A DNA stretch of 64,000 nucleotides from Arabidopsis thaliana (Eukaryota > Streptophyta > Magnoliopsida > Brassicales > Brassicaceae), in the NCBI RefSeq assembly GCF_000001735.4, contig NC_003071.7, positions 8,859,151 through 8,923,150 of the forward strand. Direction: 5' to 3'. Shown here piece by piece: positions 34,388 through 44,803 of the stretch. Each line of letters begins with the position of its first letter. The first letter of the stretch is position 1. Under the pieces are notes generated by a model. It worked only from the letters and a program-made list of their open reading frames with translations. It was not told where the DNA came from and did no database searches. A program made the position numbers and the translations under genes.

Positions 34388-36015
34388 CTAGCATTTGGCC
34401 CCTGCTATGCAGGGACAACATTGTTTTAAATTATATCTGCTATAACTCTTAACTAAGATTTTTAAAATAAAGCAGACAACATAAATATACAACAAATTTA
34501 TTATCATTGACCGAAGAATATACAAAGATTAAGAAAAAGATATAAAAAAGGTACAACTTTTCTACCCAATGAATCAATTGGGATAGACAGTAACTAACAA
34601 ATCAAGAGTTTAGAAATATAAGAGAGTATAGGTACGAAAATTATGCTGGGTATATACATGTCCGCTTATTTCATCATTAGCTCCAACCAATTGTAATGTG
34701 TTCTTCTTCTCATCATCAGTAATTCAGTTTACAAACATTCGTTGACACCCAAAGCTTGGAAGTCTCAGAAAAAATGTAAAATGTGCACAAGTAAGTAAGT
34801 AACTACATGACGTACACGCTGCCTTTGAAACGTTTGCATGTCAAAAGATAATGACCATAGATGAATACAAAAAAAAAATGCAATTTTGTCCTAAAATCTT
34901 GTCAAACAGACCAATTAAACCATTAAACCATTACGTCATTGAATGCAAGTTTCTAACTAAGAAATTCTAAGTTTGCTCAACATACAAAATAATAATTTAG
35001 TTGTGAATTGCATTTAGCTTTTGAAGTAAGTGAATTGCCCAATTGTAATCCAATCTGTAAATTAAAGACATTACGTTTTCTCTATAATTATGATGACTTA
35101 TGCATCAAAGTATCAAACATGAATGTAACAAACTTGACAGTAAATACACCTGGAGAAAGAGGATGCTGAAAAGAAACTTACAAAGAACTTGTCAACTAAT
35201 GGTCGTCCCATGCTTGGATGTTACGTTCTCTACAGAAGTTTCAAAAGAAGACCAAACTGAGATAAAGAGAAAGCAAGCGAGTGAGATATTGCTACAGAAG
35301 ACATTGTTTTGTTTTGTAGCATGAGATAATACAAAAACGAAATTGCAGAGTAAAATAAGAGATGAAAGAAGATTAGTAAAAAGTATGAGAATTAATTTAC
35401 CATTAAAAAAACACTTGAGCTTCCATTAAGATATTAAATTCACCCTTGTTTTAAGGCAACTGTTCCGATGAGAAGCCAAAATTTGTCGCTGTTCCTTGAG
35501 TGTTTGTGAGACAGGAGAATCATATGCATTGATTGTATTAAAGAATAATCCTATGGAAAAAGAGAAATCGAATTCAGTCAAATAAAGCAGAAACAAAGCA
35601 AAAAAAAAAAAAAAAAAAAAGCCATAGAAATCTAGAAGAAGGATATATGATTTTCGGATCTATGGAGAATTCTATATATATAAAACAAAATTACAAACAG
35701 AAATAGAAAATGGTAAATTGGTTCATTGAGATGAACAAAGTACCTGATTTCTGAGTAATCGATTAATGATGTTGAGAAACCCATCTTTGAGATTTTACAC
35801 AGTAGTCATGGAGTTTTTGGAAGAGAGAAAGTGGAGATGTGGAGATCGTGGGGATGAAAGAGAAAATCGTTTGAGAAAGAAACAAAGTTAAATAAAAACG
35901 ACACATAAAAATCCTGCGTGAAAATGAAAGAATAAAAAAATAGTACTAAGGTGATGTGTCAATCACTGAATGCATCAGTTATTGGAAAAGTGACTGCTGA
36001 TTTAGTATAATTAGA
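34388..36015 (-). mobile_element. Non-autonomous Helitron
   Basis: On the minus strand the element starts TCTAATTATACTAAATC at 36015, preceded by A, and ends in CTAG at 34388, followed by T, matching Helitron insertion between A and T. Nine bases before the CTAG is a perfect hairpin, CCCTGC-TAT-GCAGGG. Length is 1628 bp. No Rep/helicase coding is present; the ORF at 35100-35324 has no domain. Inside are an A run (about 35601-35620) and AT-rich DNA. Confidence 0.75.
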
Positions 36016-37003
36016 TGTTATTGGATTATGATTTTATATTTTTTTCTTCACAAATTATACTCTTTGCTTCTCTATAATTTCTAATTTCTGTGAAAATTCA
36101 CCACACAAACAATTTTTAAAACAAAGCATTAATCCAACACATGAAAAGTAAATATCCAACCAAACTTCAAGTTTTTCATGGATGGTTCCATGTTCATAGC
36201 TTACTTCACAAATACCATAATTATTGTGTTTATACGTGTGATTTTCACTTTGGTAGAGATGATTTTTATAGAAGAGGGGAATATATTACACAATATTTTG
36301 GAGATATGTTATCATTTTGGAAAAATTATAAATCAAAATATACAAAACTCTCTAATGTAATAATTTAAAATCTTTAATTTTATCTACTTTCTATATATTT
36401 TAAAAGTTTTGTAATCGCAACTCTACATTTTTTTCCCTTTCTATTTTTTTCTACTTTTCGGTTTTACCTCTCCGTAAATAGAATAGACCAATTTCCTCAT
36501 TTCCTTGTCGACCGGATCCACAGCTTCCCTGCATAGAAAGGAGAGAATAATATTCATCATACGGACGGACAAATTCAAAGTACCAAAACAAACACAATTC
36601 AGAGTAGTGGCGTACGGGAGAGAGAGTAACCTTGTCAATGTTGTAAAATATTCAAAGTAAGAAAAAAAAAAGACCCTTTTAAATCGGAACCAAACATAAA
36701 TCTGAAATTGGGGTTTTGTTTTTCTTTACTTGACTCACAAGTTTCTTTTTTCTTTTTTATTTTTTATTTTTTCTTTTAAACCACAATATGCTTCTAACGC
36801 CAACATTTGGCTTCCTTTAATTTGGTCGACTTATATCTAGTACTAAAACTCTCATTAATACTAATTAAGATGTAGTAAGTATATTGTGTTAAATCAATTA
36901 CAATGTAAAAGATTGACTTGTCTCAATGGTTTTTTACATGCAAAAAGTATTATCCAGACACAAAAACCATCAGCTCTCTATCTATCGATCGATCACATAT
37001 GTC
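36016..37003. other. Intergenic region with one unassigned exon-like stretch
   Basis: At 36470-36532 (minus) a segment reads EAVDPVDKEMRKLVYSIYGE between an AG acceptor and a GT donor, which looks like an orphan exon; no family was recognised. The rest is AT-rich and empty. Confidence 0.35.
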
Positions 37004-37514
37004 CTAGTCTTCAATCACTTGTTTCCTTACTATTCCTCTGCATTGTGGACCTCCATATGCCTTGAAATTCATGTAGAAGATTGCATTGCTGGCCTTCAGT
37101 TTCATACTCGACTCTATATCTTCCCTTGTTTGCACTACTACTTTCTTCATCTCAAATGGTAAATAAGCTCTCTGCAAAATACAATCCAATTAGTTGATAG
37201 CCCAAACACAACGCATCTCTAGCTATACTATTCAAATTATCCTCACCAGGTCAAAGTCCCACTTGGAGAGCATATATAAATAAAGCCATTCTTTGTCTCG
37301 CAAACCCGATTCCTTCACCTGCGCAATTGTAATAACAATAGTTTGGCATTTCTGAAAACAGAACCGTGTACTGAAAATCTGTTAAAACTAAAAATTCACC
37401 TCATAGAACTGTTGGTTCCTATTAATGCATCACCCTCAAGCCACTTATGCATATCACCTCTACAAAAGTCATCAACAGCATTTGGATCCCATATCAAATC
37501 TTCTTCTCCAGTTC
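37004..37514 (-). pseudogene. Truncated UPF0725 / DUF626 gene copy
   Basis: Three exons of the family remain on the minus strand: about 37514-37402 (GEEDLIWDPNAVDDFCRG through HKWLEGDALIG), about 37320-37248 (VKESGLRDKEWLYLYM) and about 37173-37004 (RAYLPFEMKKVVVQTREDI through YGGPQCRGIVRKQ). The N-terminal exons found in the neighbour at 32779-34094 are not seen upstream. The C-terminus diverts after RGIVRK and stops, losing the conserved NGRPxHMCLEI ending. It is probably a pseudogene or a shortened gene, since at least two splice junctions stay intact. Similarity to the neighbour suggests local duplication later split by the Helitron at 34388-36015. Confidence 0.6.
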
Positions 37515-37777
37515 CTATAACATTTCTGAATGGATTGGTCGTAATTCCAAAGAATCGAGATATATACCCAACAGTTCAACACTAATATACTAATTCAAAA
37601 CCATATATTCAAAACAGAACCATATACGGTTCCTTGTTCCTTGTAAACTAAACAGTGGGAAGTTTGTTTTAAGATCCGAAGTGTTGAAAATATGTTTCAC
37701 ATTTCATCAAGTGCTAAGGAAAGACAGAACAATATACGGTTCATCAAGTGCAACACTACAAAGTAGTGGAAATATCA

Positions 37778-38222
37778 TCAAGCAACACTACAATCATCAA
37801 GGTTCCTTCTAGTCATAAACTCCAAAAATCTACTCTTATGTTCAGCCCTAGGAAACGCTATAAAACCCTGCCGACTCGCTTCATCAGCTATAAGATGGTC
37901 AATTGATGTCTTGTGAAATGGAGACCACATCCTAACTCCAGGCAATCCATTAAGCGTCTCTAGTACACTCTTAACGCTAGATGCATGCTCCCGCTCCAAC
38001 ATCAGTTCCACTATTCTATTCTTCTTCTCAAGAGCTTCAGTCTGCTTTACATAAGCTTCAACAACCATATCTTTCTCTTTACGCCTTTTTTTTTGCTTTT
38101 GAACTTCCATTTTGAGTTTGTGTCTGTTTCTCTACCATTGGCACTGACACGTCTTTGTCAACAGAATCAGCTTCATCATCCAAATCATCTACAATACCTT
38201 TCTGAGAGAGCCTCTCGTCGCA
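37778..38222 (-). pseudogene. C-terminal fragment of a Myb/SANT-like protein gene, frameshifted
   Basis: The minus-strand frame 38110-37778 encodes a helical basic stretch (RKEKDMVVEAYVKQTEALEK) and an ending with SIDHLIADEASRQGFIAF, resembling C-termini of plant Myb/SANT-like (LIMYB-type) and PIF-associated proteins. Upstream, 38222-38098 reads in another frame (GIVDDLDDEADSVDKDVSVP, then NGSSKAKKK) and joins it through an A run at about 38088-38097, so one base of slippage breaks the gene. No SANT domain is present. Family assignment is tentative. Confidence 0.5.
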
Positions 38223-38675
38223 AGAAGCACGGCTGCATCAATCAAACAAACGAAAATGAATGAAACTTAATAACTTAACCCAGTCAACTAGAATCAGCTG
38301 AGTTGATGTCATACATTCATAACTGGCTAGAGAATATATATATCAGACCAACACAGTAAACAACAGAGATTCAAGTTCTGCAGTGTTGCAGTGTTGATAG
38401 GCCTATAGGCCCAAGTGAGCCAACTTATGTCTTTTGACTTGTCGTCTGTCTGAGGAAATCTCTCTCTATTCTAGCTTTGTAGATAAAAGAAACCATTTAG
38501 AGTATTGGATCAACAACCATGGATTTTACATTGTGGCCAGAACATTTATTGTCAATGGAATTGTTTAAGCAAGACATGACTTTGATCACACAGCTTAGGC
38601 GTTTTATACGTCTTTTGTTTCTCCCTCTCACACACACCGGAATGGTAAAGTTTATAGACAACAAAAGTTTATCTA

Positions 38676-40498
38676 TCACTGGAACCTTACAACTATACAA
38701 GAAATGTCGTCTGTGCTTTGCTTAGAGACTGCTTCTTCTATCAACTCCTTGGCTGCCGCTTGTGGATCTTTTATGCTTTTGATCAAATCCACCGCTTCTT
38801 GGTTCGACATCACCTGATAATTAATGCAACACTCGTCAAGACATTGTTAAAGATTTCATCACTCTGATGATAACATGGGACGAGATCTCAAATACCTTCC
38901 AAACTCCATCACTTGCGAAAAGGATAAACTCAGTCTCATGATCGATATTCTCGTCTCTTATGTCTGGATCTGAGCTCAGATGTATCTTTAAGCTCTTATC
39001 TCCAAACGCCCTAGCAACCGCTAGTTGTCCATCAACTCTTGGAACATCCCCTGAAACCATTCAAGAATCGTCTATAAATTCCTCTTCTCATGTTTTATAT
39101 GTGATGAGCAAGTAAGTGTCTCCATCTACAAAACTTACCTGGAATATTTGATACAAAGCCACCACGGCTTTCTATTTCCTTTTGTTCCTTGCTTGGTTCA
39201 TGATCAACAGAGAGTTGAGAAGCAACACCGTTCTTTGACATCACTGCACGTGAGTCTCCAACGTTAGCAATCACTAGCGTTTTCCCATCTATCAGAATGC
39301 CTGTTACAGCCGTTGATCCACCTTTGCCAAGTTTAAGTGACTGCTCTAATATCACAGCATCGGTTGATATGTATGCATTCCTTATAGCGTTTTTCGTATC
39401 AGTCCAAAAATCCTTCTGAAATAAGTGAAACAACAAAAACATTTTAAGTCTTATCAGAGACATTATAGAAATCCATAAAAACAGATTCATGCATGCTTTA
39501 AACATGAGTTACCTCTTTGAGTATGTTATCAAAGAGATTGGTTTGCAAGTACTTGGCTACATCATGCCCTAAGTGACCATCAAAGATAGCAAACAAACCC
39601 AAATCATGGCCGTCTACTTTCTTGAACTCAGACACAACATAGTCCTCCATCGGATGGCCCGCTTTGCCTTTCACAAAGTCATAACCGTGTGCGATGTTCT
39701 TCCACACCTTGGTTTTACCTCTGCCTGTGTCAGATCCGCATAATCCAACCTTCAAATATTCACACCCAAACAACAAGAAATTATACTATTAGTTTCATTT
39801 TTAAAAAAAACTTTTTTACTACTCAATACATTATAATCATTTTATTCTTAAGCTAAAAACATAAGTTGACAAATAACAGCAAAATATAAGAAGAAAAAAA
39901 AAAGCAAATATGAAAATAAATGAGAAAGATAAATTATAAAATCAAGTTTGGTTTGATAAACAAAAAGAAATTCAAAGTTTAGACATTTAAAGAAAAACAA
40001 ATGATTATTAGATCCACATAACCCTTTGTAAAGACTCAATTTCATGAATAAAATTCAGCTTGCAGAACAAAACAAACAAAAAAGATCTACATAATCCAAC
40101 CTTTACCAATTCACACCAAAACACAATCACATTAATCCAAGTTCTGTAATTTCTTCATCAAGAGCAACATACATACATTTCATTATCACCAAATCTCTAA
40201 CCAAAAAGAGAATATAGAAAATGCACAAATTACTGAAACAAATTCAGTAACACAAGCTCTAGAAGAATCAATATCATCGTTTAACATGCGAGATGCTAAC
40301 TTCCTTAAAACGGCTCTACGTACAAGTTATCACAAAGAAACAAATATAGCTTAATGAGAAACAGAACAAGACATACAAGGATCAGATCACAAAATCAAGA
40401 TTCTTTAGAGCCCTTGAAACGCTACTAAAGAAAAAAGAAAAAGACTAGCGTTGAGCTAAGCATACCTTCATCTTATGGAGAATCTCTCTGCCTGCCAT
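38676..40498 (-). CDS. PIA1: PP2C-type protein phosphatase PIA1 (5 exons)
   Basis: PIA1 (PP2C induced by AvrRpm1) is a cytosolic Ser/Thr phosphatase affecting effector-triggered responses. Exons on the minus strand are 40498-40466 (only 11 codons, MAGREILHKMK), 39749-39513, 39415-39139, 39050-38896 and 38813-38676, total 279 residues. PP2C metal-binding motifs are visible in order: GHPMEDY, FAIFDGHLGHD, VANVGDSRAV, and FASDGVWKV near the C-terminus. In the last motif most PP2Cs have WDV; the K here replaces the second acidic residue, while the main SDG aspartate is intact. The first intron is about 720 bases, a common site of transcription-enhancing sequence. The gene is divergent from the BUB1-like gene. 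Symbol is from family and position. Confidence 0.9.
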
Positions 40499-41259
40499 TG
40501 TTACAAGAATTTGTTTCTCTGCCTTTGTGTCTGAAATATGAATGATTCTAAGAAAGAAAAACAGAGAGATGAGTTTATGTAATAAATATGAATGTGAGGT
40601 AATCAATCCACATGTGAACAGCCGGTGATTCTTATCATTATTGGCTACTGACTTCCTCCGCCGACGACTTTTCTTCTTTATATTTTTCTCAAGGCAAAAG
40701 TATTCCCTAAACAAATTCTCTCTATTATTATTTGCTACATTCTTTCACATTGCCGACAAAATAAAACATTACTTTTAAAATAAAAAACTGTTATTTCGTG
40801 CACATCATCTCATTCATTACATTATTGATCGGAAAAATATTTTTTTGTTATTACTTAAAATAACAAGACATTATTTTATCAGTTTTTCTAGTTACTCTGT
40901 CATGACAACATGTGCAACAAAGAAAGGAAACTTTATCTTAAAAATATTTTCAAACAAATTCGAACAAAATGACGTCGACAAAAAGAAATACGCGTGTAAA
41001 AGACAAACCACACGCAACAAAGGCGCGTTTAGCGCGTAAGACTAGAATCCGTGGACCTGAAGCGCGTGGGCCGGGATTTTCATTTGTCTTAACTGAAACA
41101 ATGGGCCACATAATTAACAAAATAGGCCCATTTACACTTTTGGGTTATATAGAATATTTGCTCTGGTCCAACAAATTTTGAATTTCGAAAGTTAATTTTT
41201 TTTGAAAAGCTTCACTTCCCACTCTCTCTCTCTCTCTCTCTCTTCCTACGGCTGCGAAA
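40499..41259. promoter_or_regulatory. Shared promoter between divergent PIA1 and BUB1, with site II elements
   Basis: Three TGGGCC/GGCCCA motifs (41067-41072, 41102-41107, 41125-41130) lie 130-195 bases upstream of the BUB1 ATG; site II motifs mark genes of dividing cells. A GC-rich patch around 40980-41070 contains GCGCGTTTAGCGCG. A TGACGTCG motif (about 40969) could serve as a TGA-factor site for the defence-related PIA1. A CT repeat (41222-41251) is in the BUB1 leader. Confidence 0.5.
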
Positions 41260-44234
41260 ATGACAATCGGTTACAGAGACGCCGCCGGAGACCCGCTCTT
41301 CCCGTGGCTTATGTAACTCATGCTTTATCCTTCCTTCTCATCTAACTAATTGTGCTATATGTGTCAAAATGGATTCTAATTTTCCGATGTTGTATTTTGG
41401 GGTTTTCACAGGGAGATTAAAAATTCGATGGAGGATCTATACGCTGGTAAAAATTCCGGATACGATCTCGATAAGCTTCTATTTGATTGTATCTCAACTT
41501 ATAAGAAAGATTCTCGGTACCGAAATGACCTCAGATTCCTCAAGATCTGGTTTCTCTATGTAACTTTACTAAAACCCTCTCTCCCAACTTGTTTGAGCTT
41601 AAATTGTGCTTTTCTTTCCTCGATTGTTTGTTTGATTAGCATTCTTAGGGTTTGGGATTGTTATATTGCGAATCAACTGATGTAGATGTTACAGTTTGGG
41701 GGTTAAATTGTTGAATCTCTTCTTAGCTTGAAGGCAGGGAAGATTTTGAGAGGGTTTATAGAGAAATTGAAGAGACTGAGATATGTAAAGGGCATTCGTT
41801 GCTCTATGAATGGTATGCTATTTTTCTTGAGGTCAAAGGATTGTGGCGAAGAGCAAATTCTGTTTATCAGACTGGTCTTTCAAGGTCTCTTATCTTTCTC
41901 CTTGTTCTGTGGCTCCTTCCTTATCTTTTTCCTCTAGTTTGTGGTTTCATTTCTTATTTGTTTCTCATTGGAGAATTGTAGGAAAGCTGAACCATTTGAC
42001 AGGTTAAAAGAGGCTCACTCATTGTTCTTACAAAGAATCTCTAAGAGGACCAAAGCATCTTCCCTTGAAAAGGTTTATTTTTTAATTTTAATGAGTAGCA
42101 TATGGTTATTCTAATGCACTTTGATAGCTTTAGTTGAGGATTGAACGTTTTCTTTCTGGCAGGTTGGTGATGATGCTCAGGCCACTGACTTGGAGACGGG
42201 TTTTGTGAATCCATGGGAAACATCCACTGTGAACGGCTTAATTCACAAGATAAAACCACAGCTTGTGAAATATGATGTAAGGCTGATGGAAAATCATGAT
42301 ATTTTACATGATTTAACTTATATAGGGAGGCTTGTCCACTGAGTTTCTTTCTTTATGTTTGCATCAGGGGTACCATGTAAGCAACAAAGTTTTCCCTGGA
42401 AAGGCCAACCTGTCATCTTTGCAGAATTATTCCAGAAATAAGATCATTGAGATAGGTATACTTTTTTCATACCAATCTAGTCTGTCACCGCTACAGGATA
42501 AAGAATCCTTCTTTTTATTATAAGATGCATTTTTCAAATTAAAAGTGGCTGGGCATGTATTCATTTGTGTAAAAGAAATTGATTCCCGCTTTGTTCTCAC
42601 CTGGGACAATATGTCTTCTCTGAGACTAAAATAAAAAAAGTGACCTGGATCCATTGGCTCTGTCTATTTGCTAGGTGGAAGAAAGTACCAGATGAAGGGC
42701 TGTGCTGGCCAAGGTGGTTTTGCTCAAGTGTTCAAAGCATTCATTGACAGCAATCCTGATGAAGTAGTTGCTCTAAAGGTAGATAGACCCTTAAAGTTTT
42801 TTCAAATACAGTATGATGCTAAATGCTCATATTGCATATACAAATCTCTTCACAGGTACAAAAACCACCTTTTCCTTGGGAATTCCACATGTATCGCCAA
42901 CTTGATTGCAGGATCCCAGATAGCCAAGTATGCCCTTTTCCATTAATATTACCAGTTCACAGGTGTTTCACACCGTACTAATTACTCTCATGCTATGTTA
43001 GAGATCAAGTTTTGGATTGGCTCAGAGAGTGCACGTGTATTCAGACTACAGTATACTTGTCTGCGATTATTTATCACACGGGACACTCCAGGTAGGTGGT
43101 ATCTTAGGACTCTCACGGACTGAATATACAAAATGCAAACATAGTTCTTTGCTTCATTTGCCTTCTTTTTGTGATTTAAGGACGTCATAAACTCGTATGT
43201 CGTTGTTGGAAAGTCCATGGAAGAAGTTTTGTGCATGTATTACACAATAGAAATGCTGAACATGCTGGAGACTTTGCACAGTGTTGGAATCATTCATGGT
43301 GATTTCAAGCCAGACAATCTGCTGATCCGATACCCTCCGTAAGTTTATTCCGCTCCAATATTGCTGATTAGATTGTAGATAAAGACTTTTTGGTCATGAA
43401 GCCATGTACTTGTATGTTAACGATCGTGGCAGAGACTGACATACCTCACGGATTACTTGCAGAGAAAACCTAACTGAGACAGGCTTTCATGAGAAAACAG
43501 GTTCTTGGAGCAAGAAGGTAAATCCCTTATACAACTACTAGTACTCTGATTTGTGTGTGTCCACAATCTGATGCAACTTTTCATTTCTACCTCAGGGTCT
43601 CTGTCTTGTTGACTGGGGTAGAGGAATAGACTTGAGCTTGTTTCCTAGAACCACCGAGTTTACAGGAGATTGTCGTACCTCAGGCTTCCGTTGCGTGGAG
43701 ATGAAGGAGGATAAACCTTGGAAGTTTCAGGCAAGTCTTTAAAATCACACTGCTTCAGCAAGAATTTTTCTTTGCATGATTAGACTTTTAACCATTCGAG
43801 TCCATTGTAACATGTGTTATATATAGGTGGACACTTATGGACTATGTGTAATCGTCCACATGATGCTGCACAACGTCTACATGGAGATCGAGAAGAAGCA
43901 ATCTCTGGACGGTGGCTACATTAATATGCCGAGAACTTCATTTAAAAGGTCTCAAAAGAATAATTCAACTTCATTTGCTTGTTTTGTCTCTCAAACAAAA
44001 AAAAATTATTGTTTGGATATTGAATCACTAAGTTATTTGCTCAGATACTGGAAGGTGGATCTGTGGAAAGAACTGTTCACGAAGCTGCTCAACAGAGAAA
44101 CGTGTGAAGATGACACAGAGACACTGAGGAATCTGAGAAAGTCAATGGAAGAGTATATATGCTCTGATCCTAAGCTCATGAAGAAGCTTAACGAGTTACT
44201 CGCCAAACAACGCATCTCGTTATGCTCTTCGTAA
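41260..44234 (+). CDS. BUB1: BUB1-like spindle-checkpoint kinase (spliced)
   Basis: BUB1 sits at kinetochores and signals unattached chromosomes. Exons: 41260-41312, 41412-41559, 41727-41884, 41992-42072, 42163-42276, 42368-42455, 42675-42778, 42856-42927, 43002-43091, 43181-43338, 43463-43517, 43596-43730, 43827-43948, 44045-44234. The Mad3/BUB1 N-terminal TPR-like region spans about residues 15-140 (LRFLKIWFLY, LYEWYAIFLEVKGLWRRAN). The kinase domain has a glycine loop (GCAGQGGFAQVFKA), the lysine in VVALKV, a catalytic loop GIIHGDFKPDNLLI (HGD rather than HRD, as in BUB1), and VDWGRGIDLSLFP in place of DFG. One intron (43731-43826) begins with GC instead of GT. The protein is short for a BUB1, about 520 residues, lacking a long middle region. 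Confidence 0.88.
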
Positions 44235-44803
44235 TCTTCACGCAGTAATTAAAAAGTCTCTGTATAGTGTTTGTGAGGAAAAAAGAAAGAGACACTTGGG
44301 AGACAATGATTGCCTCTCAAGTAACGCGTAATTTGTGGTCTACGATGATTTATTATTGAATGTATCTAACACATCTCTGGTTCCTACTTTGTATTTCGTA
44401 TCACATGGTAAGTATAAGAGAGCAATCTCTCATATCATCAAGGACGAAGGAACAAAAATATGTGTAGGTTTGGTATTGTTAAAAGGTTTGACCCAAAAGT
44501 AATTTTAGTGTATGTAAATGATTGTTTATATGTTGGAGGATTTTATTGAAAGAATGGGCAATGAATATGCAGTAAAGAGATTGACTTATTACACAGTTAA
44601 TCTAATGTCTACTCCTCCGACAAATTCTATCTATGCTCTGTTTTCATCTAATATCTTTCCAAGACCTGAAACCAAAGAAGAACCCAAAGATGTTTCAGTG
44701 TAAAGATCAGTTTAATAGCCAGAACCTAGAGCATGATTCAAGAAGCTGTTACCTACAATAAAATGTGAGTGCAGTTAATAGACGATTCCTAAGGAACCAA
44801 AGG
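44235..44803. other. Region between convergent BUB1 and FLY2 genes
   Basis: 3' UTRs of both genes. The frame at 44518-44703 has no domain and no support. Confidence 0.5.

Noticed and set aside
44518-44703. Open frame of 61 residues between BUB1 and FLY2
   Set aside because: It lies in convergent 3' UTR sequence and has no recognisable motif or promoter.
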